Source of the DNA: Campylobacter upsaliensis
Lineage (GTDB): Bacteria > Campylobacterota > Campylobacteria > Campylobacterales > Campylobacteraceae
DNA: 64,000 nucleotides
NCBI RefSeq assembly: GCF_900637395.1
Contig: NZ_LR134372.1
Span: forward strand, 124,001-188,000
Direction: 5' to 3'
Positions 33,908 through 43,559 of this stretch are shown in pieces. The position numbers and the translations under genes were made by a program. Within the stretch, counting starts at the first letter, position 1. Every line of letters starts with the position of its first letter. The notes under the pieces were generated by a model. That model was not told the origin of the DNA. It did not search any database and saw only the letters and a list, made by a program, of their open reading frames with translations.

Positions 33908-34570
33908 ATGGAAAATAAAAGCGTAGCCATTTTCATCGATGCGGAAAATATTAGCTTTAAATATGCCAAAGATATTTTTAATATTGCTTCAAGTTATGGA
34001 GAGCTTATCATCAAAAGGATTTACGCAGATTGGAGAAGTCCAGCACTAAGTGGCTGGAAAGATGAAATCGCCGAACATTCTATCATTGCGATACAAAATT
34101 TCAAATTTAACCGCAAAAATTCAAGCGATATGCACTTAATGGCAGATGCGATGAGTATATTTTATGAAAAAGATGTTGAAATTTTCATCATAGTTTCAAG
34201 CGATAGCGACTATATCCCCCTAACACAAAAACTAAGAGAGAGCAAAAAGCAAGTTATAGGTATGGGAGAAAATAAAGCGAACAAATTTTATATTAATGCC
34301 TTTAGTGCTTTTCACTATTTAGACAAAAAGGAAGAAAAAAGCGACAAAGTCATCAAAGAGCTTTTTGCTATTATCAATCAACTGATTGAAGAGAAAAATC
34401 GTGCTGAATATGCCCAAATTTCTTTAATGATGAAACGCAAATATCCTGATTTTAATCCACAAAATTACGGTTGCCCAAGCTTTAGAAAGCTTATGGATAA
34501 ATTTGTCAAAGACAAATATCAAGAAGAAATCGCCGATGACAATACCACATTTTATCTTGTTAAAAAATGA
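33908..34570 (+). CDS. NYN-domain nuclease with C-terminal OST-HTH/LOTUS domain
   Basis: 220 residues. The PIN-like NYN domain (about 5–140) keeps the acidic residues: SVAIFIDAENISFK (Asp, Glu), SSDMHLMADAMS (Asp) and FIIVSSDSDYIPLTQKLRE (Asp-x-Asp). Residues about 150–218 (FAIINQLIEE ... SLMMKRKYPDFNPQNYGCPSF) fit a winged-helix OST-HTH/LOTUS domain, known to bind RNA. The combination predicts an RNase or RNA-binding regulator. Gene has AAAAGGAAAA before the ATG and sits beside the Mu remnant, so it is accessory DNA. Confidence 0.85.
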   Translation: MENKSVAIFIDAENISFKYAKDIFNIASSYGELIIKRIYADWRSPALSGWKDEIAEHSIIAIQNFKFNRKNSSDMHLMADAMSIFYEKDVEIFIIVSSDSDYIPLTQKLRESKKQVIGMGENKANKFYINAFSAFHYLDKKEEKSDKVIKELFAIINQLIEEKNRAEYAQISLMMKRKYPDFNPQNYGCPSFRKLMDKFVKDKYQEEIADDNTTFYLVKK

Positions 34571-34823
34571 AGCTTACAAAATTTTGCCTTCAATCGTAGG
34601 CAAGATTAATTAAAAATTTTATTTAAAAATTTATCAGTAGCTCTATCAATTAACTCATCACTTTTATTTAGGGCTTTATCTGTAACTTTATTGTTATTTT
34701 ATCCGCTTTTTTCTTTAGTTTCTTTCTTTTATGTGGCATTTGTTGGCGGAAAGATAAAAATACACTTTTTAGTATAATTTTATCTTTCCCTAAACTTTAA
34801 ACTTAAATACATTTTGTTATAAA

Positions 34824-35063
34824 TTATAATTTCCTATAGCTTAAATCATAAGTTTCAACAACTCTGCCTATGATTTTTATTTCTTCATCTTCTTTTATAA
34901 TAATGGGTAAATAATTTTTGTTATCGCTAATCAAAAATAAAGGTTGTTTTTGATCTTTTCACAAAAACTTTATTTGATACTCTATAATATAAATCCCTCT
35001 TTCAATCATAGAACCATCATCTTGAAAAATTATCATTTCGCTTTCTTTGATAGTAGGCGTCAT
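34824..35063 (-). pseudogene. Phage repressor (S24/LexA-like) C-terminal remnant
   Basis: From 35063: MTPTIKESEMIIFQDDGSMI then ERGIYIIEY, the start of the LexA-like peptidase fold with the catalytic Ser in DGSM. One frame over: PLFLISDNKNYLPIIIKEDE and EIKIIGRVVETYDLSYRKL to a stop at 34824. The DNA-binding N-terminus is missing and a frameshift splits the rest, so it is inactive. Its divergence from MuA matches the repressor/early-operon layout of Mu-like phages. Confidence 0.8.
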
Positions 35064-35199
35064 GCTATTTCATATCTTAATAAATGCAATTAATCAAAAA
35101 TTAATCATTAAAAATACTTTAATTATGATGGAAAAATGCAAAAATAAAATTAAGCAAAATTATAAGTGAAAATAATACAAATTGCATTATTGAAAAGAA

Positions 35200-36938
35200 A
35201 AATTTAAATTTAACAGAGCCAAAAATAAATGATGATTTGGCTGTTTTAAATTTGAAAATTTAAGCGATGAACTTAAAGAAGATGTGAAAAGTAAAGTAAA
35301 ATTACTTAAACAAGTAGAAAAATATATTGAAGGTGGATTGAAGTAAAAGAGGACTTTGGAGATATGTGGAGTTTCTAAAATGGAAATTTTTAGAATTCGC
35401 AAAGCATATAAAGAAAATGGCATTCTAGGTCTTGTCGATACAAAAGGTCTTTACCGCAAAAATAAAACAAAACTTAGCACTTGGATGCAAGAATATGCCT
35501 TAAGAGAGTATCGCACCTTTGGAGCAGGTGGATTTAATTTCACTGAGCTTTGGTGCAAATTCATAAGGAGACAACTACTAAAAAATATGACTTTATAGGA
35601 TTTGATTTAGGATAGGTAAAGCCACTCTTTAGTGTAAAAACCTTGCAAAACTTTATTAAAAACTACTACAAAGATAAACCATTAGAACATTGCATTATTA
35701 TTCAAGGTTTAGATAAAGCAAAAAGTAAGTTTCTCCCTGCGCAAGGTAATCAAAGAAAGCTTTATGACATGAAAAACATGTATTGGCAAATAGATAGCTC
35801 CCCAGCTGATTTTATAATAAGAGATGATGAAACACTAGAGCCTTTTCGCCCTCACATCTTAAGTGTCGTTGATGTCTTTAGAGGTATGGGTGTGGCTACT
35901 TTAGTAAGTAAATCAAATTCTTTAAGCCTAACTAGACTTTTATGGAAAGCTATAGATAAGTTTGGAAAACCTGATATGATAAAAGGAGATAATGGAAAAG
36001 ATTATCTTTCTAAAGATTTTCAAAGCTTACTTGATGGGCTTAATATTACCTATGATGTAGCTATTGCTTATGCAGGAGAACAAAAAGCTTTAGTTGAAAG
36101 ACGCTTTGGGACACTTCAACATGCAGGAATTTCTAAAATGCATGGATATATTGGCAATAATCTTACTAAAAGAGAAATGATAGAGCAAAAAACTCCTAAA
36201 AAAGATAGATGTGCTAAAGATGAATACGGCTTTGCTAAAAAAACTAATCAAAAATTACTTCTTACTTTTAGTGAAGCTTGTGAGCTTTTAGAAGCTGAAG
36301 TGATCAAGTGGAACATGAGCAAAGTTCGCCGTAAAAAAGGCATTAAAACTCCACTTGAGCTTTGGAACTCATGCGATAGAGCTATTGTAAAAATATCTTA
36401 TGAAGAATTTTTGTTTAACGCTGGAAATAAAGAACTTAGGGTCGTGGGTAAAAAAGGCATTAACTTTTAAGATAGAGTTTATAAAAATGCTTTAATGCCA
36501 AGCGTTAAATGTGTGCAAAATATCGACAATGTCAAAGAACTTTTCATTTATGATTTAAGCGGAAACTTCCTTTGTCCAGCTCTTGATGAAAGTATAACTA
36601 AGCTTAGCAAAGAAAGCTATAAAATGCTTAAAAAAGGTTATGAAAGTGAAGTTAAAGCCATTAAAGAAGTGCTTAAAAAAGATGAGATTGCCGCCTTTAC
36701 TAAACTTAATATTAAACAAGATTTACAAAGTGTTTTTGAAAACTCACTCGTAGAAGCTAAAGAGGTGCATCAAAAATCCCTTGCAAAAGAAACTTTAAAA
36801 ACTCAAAGAGAATTAGAAGAGATTAAAAACAATGCTAATGCAGATGAGCTTATTTTAAATGCTAAAAAAGAAATAAATAATGATGAAAGCGAGTTTGATA
36901 TGGAAGCCTTTGTCGAAAAGAAATATTTTGCTGGTTAA
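35200..36938 (+). pseudogene. MuA-like transposase, inactivated
   Basis: Readable from about 35200 (LSDELKEDVKSKVKLLKQVE) through ICGVSKMEIFRIRKAYKENG in another frame. A frameshift near 35580, a TAG near 35613 and a TAA at 36468 break it. The catalytic core is intact between the last two stops: WQIDSSPADF (Asp), IKGDNGKDYLS (Asp) and ALVERRFGTLQ (Glu), the DDE triad. The C-terminal part (FIYDLSGNFLCPALDESITK onward) is helical and Lys/Glu-rich. Family members are about 600–700 residues; this one would be roughly 570 if repaired. Confidence 0.88.
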
Positions 36939-37100
36939 AAATTGTTTAAAGCTTGATTAATCCAAGTTTTAAAGAGTTTTTATAAAGCTCTAAAACAAAG
37001 ATGCCCTCACTTCAGTAGGACGGGGGCTTTAGGTGGATGCAAGGTCCTGCTCACAAAGCGGAATTTACTTCAGCTGTGAAGTTAAGAGAAAGGATAAAAA

Positions 37101-37974
37101 ATGAAATTAGTAGAACTTACTAAAAAGTTTTTAAATACCCAAAACATCTCTCAAAACAATCTCTCCGATCGTTTAGGGATTAATAAAAGCTATATGGTGG
37201 GCTATAAATACGCTTCAAAAGTAGAGCCTTTACTTGAAAAATACATTAAAAGCTTTGTGGAAGAAAAAAGCGTGAAAGAGCTTCAAGCCCCTTTTATCGC
37301 TACCAAAAATGCAAAGGCGATTAATGTAACCATTGAAAATGCCATGAGCAATAGAGAAATGGGAGTAATCATTGGCGAAGCGGGGACTGGAAAAAGCAGA
37401 GCCATTAAAGAATATGCCGAACAAGAGTGGTGCTTTTTGAAGCAACAACAAAAACTAGTAAAAGAATGCTTTTGGTGGGGCTTGAAAATAAACTCAATGT
37501 GTGTTTAAAGATTCTTTATATGATAAGATTGGAGGCATTGCTAGCGAGTTAGCAAGAACTTCAAAGGTTTTAATTATAGATGAGAGTGAGCATTTGCCGT
37601 TTCGTGCTTTGGAGTGCTTAAGACGCATATATGATTTTTCAAATACTGCTTTAATCTTAGTAGGCACTAGAAAACTTAAAAACAATCTTGCAGGCATTGG
37701 CAGAAATGATTACAACGAGTATGGACAGCTAAGCTTTAGAATTGGTGCAAAATGGGAATTAAAAGGACTTTGCTACCAAATAAAAGATGAAGATTTAAAA
37801 ACCCTTTGCAATCATTTTGATGTGGAGGAGAAAAAGGCTATTGACTTGGTTTTTAACCTCGCTCGTGGCAACTTTAGAAAAAATGAGAAGCTTTTAAAAA
37901 GAGCTTGTGAATTTGCAGATGAAAAAGCGGTGGAGCTTAAACACATAGAGCAGTGCATTACAACCTTGCTTTAA
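37101..37974 (+). pseudogene. MuB-like transposition ATPase, frameshifted
   Basis: ATG with AAAGGATAAAAA upstream. Residues 1–60 form a helix-turn-helix (NNLSDRLGINKSYMVGYKYA), then Walker A MGVIIGEAGTGKSRAIKEYA. A one-base shift near 37435 moves the frame; the other half gives Walker B VLIIDESEHLPFRALECLRR, sensor ALILVGTRKLKNNL and a helical end to 37974. Without the shift it would be about 290 residues, like MuB of Campylobacter Mu-like phages. Confidence 0.85.
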
Positions 37975-38107
37975 AAAGCTATGGTCTTAAAAGAGTGGTA
38001 AAAGATAATTTTAAAATAGAGCCAAAGATTGAAAGCTTAGAAATTAAAAATTTAACAAAGCTCATTGATTTAATGGGCTTGATTAAGTTTTAACAAGGAA
38101 AAATAAA

Positions 38108-38322
38108 ATGAATTTGGATTTTTTAAATGAGTTTAAGTTAAAAAATAAAGATTTAAACGAGAAATTAGAGTTTTTAATCCCTGATTTTAGTTAAATGCAA
38201 ATGGTGGCAGTGGAAAAAGTTATTTAAGCACCGCCATTTCTAAAACACTTTGCAAAAATGCAAGGGTTAAAAGCATCGTTTATGCTGACAAAGAAGATTT
38301 TGGTGATCTTGAAAAAAATTAA
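38108..38322 (+). pseudogene. P-loop ATPase (RepA/AAA_25-like) 5' remnant
   Basis: ATG with AAGGA upstream: MNLDFLNEFKLKNKDLNEKL, EFLIPDFS, then TAA. Restoring one lost T at the stop gives LNANGGSGKSYLSTAISKTL, a Walker A motif, and VKSIVYADKEDFGDLEKN to 38322, where the remnant ends. An adjacent frame (38320–38490) reads KINEVANTEYNKEVVTGIII, which may be an unrelated fragment. Phage or plasmid origin unclear. Confidence 0.65.
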
Positions 38323-38517
38323 TGAAGTTGCAAATACTGAATATAATAAAGAGGTGGTTACCGGTATTATTATAGATTTTCATAATATCTGTATAGAAAA
38401 AGGCGTATTTATTCCTAACATATACTATACAAGAATTCTAAATTGCTTTGATTATTTTGTAAAATGCTTACTATATTTTGATCCTCTCCGCTCAACTCCT
38501 ATTTTTACACATTTTAC

Positions 38518-38579
38518 AAAAAAAAAAAAAAACGATTTTTCGAATTTCTCTTTACTTTTTGTTAATTTTTCCTTATAAT
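38518..38579 (+). promoter_or_regulatory. Autotransporter 2 promoter with upstream A15 tract
   Basis: A15 (38518–38532), 41 bases, TATAAT (38574–38579), then 36 bases to ATG 38616. Same tract length and same spacing as at autotransporter 1. Confidence 0.65.
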
Positions 38580-38615
38580 TACGATTATTTTTATCTCATT
38601 TATGAAAGGTTTAAT

Positions 38616-41294
38616 ATGCAAAAATTTCAACCAAACTCACACACGGGGGGGGGGGGGGAGTATGACTTAAAAAAGCCTCTTTTATCTTTAGCCTGCATTT
38701 TTGCTTTAGCTTGTGCTACTAACCTACAAGCAGATGCAGAGGTTACAGAACCGGAAAATCCACAAAGCAATTTTTTAAAATCACATTATAGTTATCAAAG
38801 TGAAAGTCGAGAGAGAGAATACAGTCAAAGAATTAATCCAAGAGATTCGATAGGTTGCTCCCATTCAATCTGTAAATATGACCAAGAATACACAAAGGTT
38901 AATTTTGCCGAAAATTCTAGCGCTTTGAATTGGAATTATAGGACAACCGATTGGAATAAGCTTACAATAAAAAGTATTGGTTCTATCAAATGGCAAAATT
39001 TTGGACTTCATACCGTAAATATCAAAGAAGCTAATATGAAGGGTAATACACAAATCGAATTTCAAATTAAAACAGGCTCTAACTCTATCACTACTCTCAA
39101 TCATAATGCCAAAAGAATAAATTTTAAAATCAATGGTGGAAGTGGCGGCACCCTAACCATCACCACCCTCAACCAAGACTCCACAAATGGTGACACTCAG
39201 CTTTTTAACGGCGTAAGCATACAAACGGTTAATCTTACAGCAGGTAAATTTTATCAATACGCAGGCACAATCAATACGCTTCATATAAAAAATGGCACGG
39301 AATTCCGTCAAGGCTTAAAAGATAACGGAACGATAAATAGTGACGGAGACGGAGGCACCATTACCAATCTTACCATTGATAATGGCACCTTTACCAAAGC
39401 TAAAGGAAGTGTAACTGGCACTATCACTAATACCAATGGTAATATTAATAATATGGCAAATTCCTCTATCAACACTATCACTAGCACAAATGGTAACATC
39501 ACCAACGCAGGAACTATCACTTCCCTAACCTACAAAGCAGCCCCTACTACAAAAGCTATCCAAACAAAGGCTAGCACAGATAGTATTACTAACACAGGCA
39601 CTATTACCACCTTTACAAATGATGGAGGAAATCTAACAAACACAGGCTCTATCCAAACCTACACTCAAGAAAGTGGAAACACAATGCAAAGTGGAGGCAC
39701 TATACAAACTCTTACTCAAAAAGGAGGAAACTTTACTTATCAAGGTGGAACGATAGGCTCTTTAAAACAAGAAGGCGGAAGCTTTAATAACCTTCAACAA
39801 AACATTAGCCTCTTTACCACTCAAGGTGGCTCCCTAAACAACATACAAGGCACTATTGAAAATCTTAAAATTACTTCAGGTGATTTTGAACTAAATAATA
39901 TGCAGCAAGGTAGAATTGCTAATATAGAAATAGGTGGAAATGGTAAGATTAATATTAATGATAATATGAATATAGGCTATAATAATGGAATTTCTACCTT
40001 TAGAATAGCAAATGGTGCTGCTCCTACTTTAAATTTTGGTGAAGTAAGAACAGCCACCACAGCACAAGAAACCTATGCAACTGTTAAGCTTGTAGATACA
40101 AATAATGCTAATACCACTCAAGCTAAAGTAGCCATAGATAAACTTACCATAGCCTTAGTGAGTGAGGATACACAAATTGGTAAAAGTGTTTCTTTAGCTA
40201 ATTCAGTATCAGGTGCTGCTAATACTGGAGTTGGAAATGTTTATGTTAAAAGTGCAGACTTTTCACAAGATCTTAAACAAAGTGGCTTTTATGGGAAATT
40301 TAATGCACAAACTCAAACTATAGACACCCGTTTTAATGCTAATCTTGGTGCGGCAGGTTTATTCTCTCAAGCCTTTATCAATCAATTAGGGCGTCGTTCT
40401 TTATTATTTGATTCTTTCTTAAATGAAGCAAGTCGTGCTTCTTTAAGATATAAAAGAACCCAACCTGATACAAATTTTGATATCTTTGTGCGTCCTTATT
40501 ATTCTAAGATTAAAACAGACTTAGCAGATATACCAGAAAAAGCAGATGGAACAAGCTCTGGTATCTTAGCAGGAGGACATACATATTTTGATAATAGCTT
40601 ATTAATGCTTTATGGAGCAGTAGAGAAAAATAAGACTCATTTAGCTGATGATGTCTTTAATTTTGATAGTGATACTTTCTTACTTGGTTCAAAATATAGC
40701 ATAGAACTAGCTCAAAGTCATATAGGACAACTTTTTGGTGGAGTGGATATAAGAGGCTCTTATACTAAAGCAGATCTTGAAAGGGAACCAGTAAGTGGTT
40801 TTAAATCTCAAGGAGATGCAAAAAACTATGCTTATGATGCTAGAGTATTTTTAGCTTCTATTATTTATTATAACTTACAAGATCATAGCCAATATCTTAC
40901 TCCTCAAATAGGCATAGGTCATACAGGAGCTAAGTTAAAAGGCTTTGATATGAAAGGGAATAAATTAGCCTATAAAGAAAGCTTAGATGATATGACTTAT
41001 GGTATCACTTATGCAACAGCAAGTTTGAATTGGTTTAAAAGAAAAGATAATGTTGCTATTCAGCTTGATGGAGGTGTAAGGGTCAATCTTAATAATGAAA
41101 TAGATACCCAAACTAAAATCAATAATCAAAACTTTACCAATCATTTTGAAACATCAAAATACTATTCACAATTAGGGGGAGCTTTTATGTGGATAAATCC
41201 TTATGGAGTAGATGTAAGTTTAGGCTATAAATTCCTCTTTGGAGAAAGTGCAACATCACACACTGCTAGTTTAAGACTGCATAAGACTTTTTAA
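38616..41294 (+). CDS. Phase-variable autotransporter 2, ON as read
   Basis: 892 residues. Start MQKFQPNSHT with AAAGG upstream, then a G14 tract in frame, signal region KKPLLSLACIFALAC, passenger to about residue 600 with Thr/Gly/Asn repeats (TITNTNGNINNM, GTIQTLTQKGGNFTYQGG), and a beta-barrel from about residue 625 (FDIFVRPYYSKIKTDLADIP) to the terminal SLRLHKTF. The final Phe is the classic outer-membrane signal. The leader and signal match autotransporter 1, but the barrels differ. Both contain LTYKAAPTTKAIQTKA in the passenger. With 14 G the SD-linked start reads through, so this copy is ON. Confidence 0.9.
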   Translation: MQKFQPNSHTGGGGEYDLKKPLLSLACIFALACATNLQADAEVTEPENPQSNFLKSHYSYQSESREREYSQRINPRDSIGCSHSICKYDQEYTKVNFAENSSALNWNYRTTDWNKLTIKSIGSIKWQNFGLHTVNIKEANMKGNTQIEFQIKTGSNSITTLNHNAKRINFKINGGSGGTLTITTLNQDSTNGDTQLFNGVSIQTVNLTAGKFYQYAGTINTLHIKNGTEFRQGLKDNGTINSDGDGGTITNLTIDNGTFTKAKGSVTGTITNTNGNINNMANSSINTITSTNGNITNAGTITSLTYKAAPTTKAIQTKASTDSITNTGTITTFTNDGGNLTNTGSIQTYTQESGNTMQSGGTIQTLTQKGGNFTYQGGTIGSLKQEGGSFNNLQQNISLFTTQGGSLNNIQGTIENLKITSGDFELNNMQQGRIANIEIGGNGKININDNMNIGYNNGISTFRIANGAAPTLNFGEVRTATTAQETYATVKLVDTNNANTTQAKVAIDKLTIALVSEDTQIGKSVSLANSVSGAANTGVGNVYVKSADFSQDLKQSGFYGKFNAQTQTIDTRFNANLGAAGLFSQAFINQLGRRSLLFDSFLNEASRASLRYKRTQPDTNFDIFVRPYYSKIKTDLADIPEKADGTSSGILAGGHTYFDNSLLMLYGAVEKNKTHLADDVFNFDSDTFLLGSKYSIELAQSHIGQLFGGVDIRGSYTKADLEREPVSGFKSQGDAKNYAYDARVFLASIIYYNLQDHSQYLTPQIGIGHTGAKLKGFDMKGNKLAYKESLDDMTYGITYATASLNWFKRKDNVAIQLDGGVRVNLNNEIDTQTKINNQNFTNHFETSKYYSQLGGAFMWINPYGVDVSLGYKFLFGESATSHTASLRLHKTF
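38645..38658 (+). repeat. G14 tract in autotransporter 2
   Basis: Fourteen G preceded by CACAC. ON lengths from ATG 38616 are 3m+2, so 14 is ON and 13 or 15 is OFF. Confidence 0.95.
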
Positions 41295-41316
41295 CTGCAT
41301 AGACTTTTTAACGATA

Positions 41317-41355
41317 AAGGATATAAGCTAAGGCTTGTGTCCTTATGAGTTTTTA
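41317..41355 (+). terminator. Terminator of autotransporter 2
   Basis: 12-bp stem AAGGATATAAGC/GCTTGTGTCCTT (two G–T pairs) with a TAAG loop, followed by ATGAGTTTTTATT. Confidence 0.75.
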
Positions 41356-41393
41356 TTTGCTTTTTGACTTTTTTTTGTTTGATTTTAGGTTTT

Positions 41394-41978
41394 TTAGATT
41401 TGATTTGTTTTTATATAAAATAGAAAGCTTCTTAAATAACGCAAGGTAAAATAAAACAAAGCAAGACTTAAAGCAAGATACTCAAAAAACTGCGGAACTT
41501 TTGCGGATAAAAAATAATGATAACTCGCTATAACTATACATAAATAACCAAGCTTTCTTACATTTTCAAGTTTTTTAAAGGTTTTAAAAGAGCTTAAAAA
41601 CATCAAAAAAATAATGACAAAGGCTACAAAGCCACTGCCCTCAAATAATCTTTTGCTAATGTCATCATAAAGTTTTAGTAGGCTTAAATTTTTAGAAAAA
41701 ACAAAATACACAATAAAATGTAAAAAAACCCAAATCCCCCCAAAAAGTCCTAATAATTTTGGATAGGTTTTTGTAGGCTTAAATTTAAAAAGAGAAAAAA
41801 TAATGCTTAAATGTAAAAATACAAGTGCAAAAATGCCTGTATAAAAATAAAGCTCTTTAATTAAATCAAAGCCCACAAAAAAGACATTATAAACCGCTGC
41901 ATAAGTGGTAAAAATAAGGCTTAAAATAAAAATGATAAAAGCCAAATTTTTATAAAATTTAGCTTTTAAACGCTTCAA
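41394..41978 (-). CDS. msrQ: MsrQ haem-binding membrane subunit
   Basis: 194 residues, five to six hydrophobic segments. MsrQ is a b-type haem membrane protein of the ferric-reductase-like family that passes quinol electrons to MsrP. Histidines lie in the membrane parts (LVFLHLSIIFSL, FLHFIVYF, ASYHYFLSA) as haem ligands require. Four-base overlap with msrP. In C. jejuni the pair is also adjacent. Confidence 0.9.
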   Translation of the reverse strand: MKRLKAKFYKNLAFIIFILSLIFTTYAAVYNVFFVGFDLIKELYFYTGIFALVFLHLSIIFSLFKFKPTKTYPKLLGLFGGIWVFLHFIVYFVFSKNLSLLKLYDDISKRLFEGSGFVAFVIIFLMFLSSFKTFKKLENVRKLGYLCIVIASYHYFLSAKVPQFFEYLALSLALFYFTLRYLRSFLFYIKTNQI

Positions 41979-42865
41979 AAATTTGCCCTTAAATCCATAC
42001 CTGCATATAAATGCGCGACCTCTTTTTCATAGCCGTTAAATAAAAGCGTAGGTTTGGTGAAAAACTCTCCTAAGGCTCTTTCATCGGCTTGCGACCATCT
42101 AGGATGAGAGACTGCTGGATTGACATTAGCATAAAAGCCGTATTCATCAGGTGCGTAAGCTTGCCAAGTGCTAACAGGCTGTTCTTTGACAAATTCTATT
42201 TTGACTATGGATTTAATGCTCTTAAAACCATATTTCCAAGGCACGACAAGGCGTATAGGTGCGCCATTTTGTGCGAGAAGAGGCTTTTTATACATACCTA
42301 CGGCTAAAATGCTTAAAGGATTCATCGCCTCATCAAGTCTTAAACCCTCAACATAGGGATATTTAAGCGTTGGAAAAAAGGCGTTTTGGTCAGGAAAGCG
42401 GCTTTTATCAAAAAGCGTGGTAAATTTAATAAATTTCGCCTCACTTGTGGGCTTGACCTTATCTATTAAATGCCTTAACTCAAAACCCACCCAAGGAACG
42501 ACCATAGACCAAGTTTCAACGCACCTAAAGCGGTAAATCCTCTCCTCCAAAGGAAAGGCTAAAAAGTCCTCCATACTAAGCTTTAAAGGCTTTTCAATCT
42601 CTCCTTCTATGCTAACTTCCCAATTTTTTGTTGTGAAATTTTTCGCGTGTTCGACTGCTTCTTTTTTATTAACAGAAAATTCATAAAAATTTACATAGCT
42701 AGTCGCAAGTTTTTCATCACTTAGTTTAAAATTATTAGGATTTTCATCGGCTTTGAAATTAAGCTCTAAAAGTTTCGCTTCAATTAAAGCTGGACTTAGC
42801 AAAGCCCCCGCTCCAAGCTTTAAAAAAGCTCTTCTTTTTTTGTATAAATCTTCTGGGGTTATCAT
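41975..42865 (-). CDS. msrP: Protein-methionine-sulfoxide reductase catalytic subunit MsrP
   Basis: Periplasmic molybdopterin enzyme repairing oxidised methionines. 296 residues. Tat signal KKRRAFLKLGAGALLSPALI near residue 9. The molybdenum-ligand cysteine is in YRFRCVETWSMVVPW. Other conserved parts: PLKLSMEDFLAFPLEERIYR, GAPIRLVVPWKYGFKSIKSI, and the end KPTLLFNGYEKEVAHLYAGM. Operon msrP–msrQ. Useful in a bacterium that faces host oxidants. Confidence 0.95.
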   Translation of the reverse strand: MITPEDLYKKRRAFLKLGAGALLSPALIEAKLLELNFKADENPNNFKLSDEKLATSYVNFYEFSVNKKEAVEHAKNFTTKNWEVSIEGEIEKPLKLSMEDFLAFPLEERIYRFRCVETWSMVVPWVGFELRHLIDKVKPTSEAKFIKFTTLFDKSRFPDQNAFFPTLKYPYVEGLRLDEAMNPLSILAVGMYKKPLLAQNGAPIRLVVPWKYGFKSIKSIVKIEFVKEQPVSTWQAYAPDEYGFYANVNPAVSHPRWSQADERALGEFFTKPTLLFNGYEKEVAHLYAGMDLRANF

Positions 42866-42878
42866 TGTTTTCCTTTCT

Positions 42879-43559
42879 TTATAGATTTGTTAGTATTTTT
42901 TCACAAATTTCTTTAGGGTTTAAAGCCTCATAAATAGGACGCCCAACGACTATAAAATCGCTTTTATTTGCTTTTGCACTTTCTAAATTTGCCACTCTTT
43001 TTTGGTCATTTGCTTCCTCTTTAAAGGGGCGAATAGCAGGGGTAAGGGTGAGAAAATTTTCGCTTGTATTTTGCTTAATTAACAGGCTTTCAAACACAGA
43101 GCAAACCATACCATCAAGCCCACTTTCATAGGCAAGTTTTGAAAAATTGATGACTGCTTCTTGTAAATTTTGCCTATAAACGCTATAAAACTCTTCCTCA
43201 TCAAAGCTAGTAAGAGCCGAAACGCCAAGCACTAAGGGGCGTTTTTGCATTTTTGCTAATCTTTGCATAACGCTTTGCATAGCCTTTTTCCCAGCACTTG
43301 CGTGAAGATTTATCATATTAACCCCAAGTTTCGCACACTCCTCACAAGCATCGCTCATAGTGTTTGGGATATCATAAATTTTTAAGTCTAAAAAAAGGGG
43401 CTGTGTGCTTAATTTTTTAAGCTCTTCTATGAATTTAAAGCCGTCTCTTATATAGGCTCTAAGTCCTATTTTAAGCCATATATCAAGGTCTTTTAGCTCT
43501 CTTACAAGCTCTAAACAACGCTCTTTGTTTTCTAAATCTAAGGCTACGCAAAGCTTCAT
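42879..43559 (-). CDS. pyrF: Orotidine 5'-phosphate decarboxylase
   Basis: Last step to UMP. 226 residues. Active-site motif [20 protein letters not shown], phosphate-binding end [17 protein letters not shown]. Overlaps nusB by four bases. Downstream of pyrE in the pathway, but in a different operon. Confidence 0.96.
   Translation of the reverse strand: MKLCVALDLENKERCLELVRELKDLDIWLKIGLRAYIRDGFKFIEELKKLSTQPLFLDLKIYDIPNTMSDACEECAKLGVNMINLHASAGKKAMQSVMQRLAKMQKRPLVLGVSALTSFDEEEFYSVYRQNLQEAVINFSKLAYESGLDGMVCSVFESLLIKQNTSENFLTLTPAIRPFKEEANDQKRVANLESAKANKSDFIVVGRPIYEALNPKEICEKILTNL

Larger units (their letters stand above)
34590..38400. mobile_element. Degenerate Mu-like prophage remnant
   Basis: Order: C-terminal piece of an S24 repressor (minus), then MuA transposase, MuB ATPase and a P-loop ATPase (plus), all broken. 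This is the early end of a Mu-like phage such as C. jejuni CJIE1. No head, tail or lysis genes remain. At the left a minus-strand fragment ending at 34606 (DKALNKSDELIDRATDKFLN) may be another phage remnant. At the right the DNA runs into autotransporter 2. Ends of the element cannot be fixed by eye. Confidence 0.85.

Noticed and set aside
38258-38578. 106-codon ORF before autotransporter 2
   Set aside because: Crosses a remnant, the A15 tract and the promoter; no ribosome site. Only part may be an old gene fragment.
38478-38615. Longer start for autotransporter 2
   Set aside because: Upstream codons run through the A15 tract and −10; ATG 38616 has the ribosome site and matches the paralogue.
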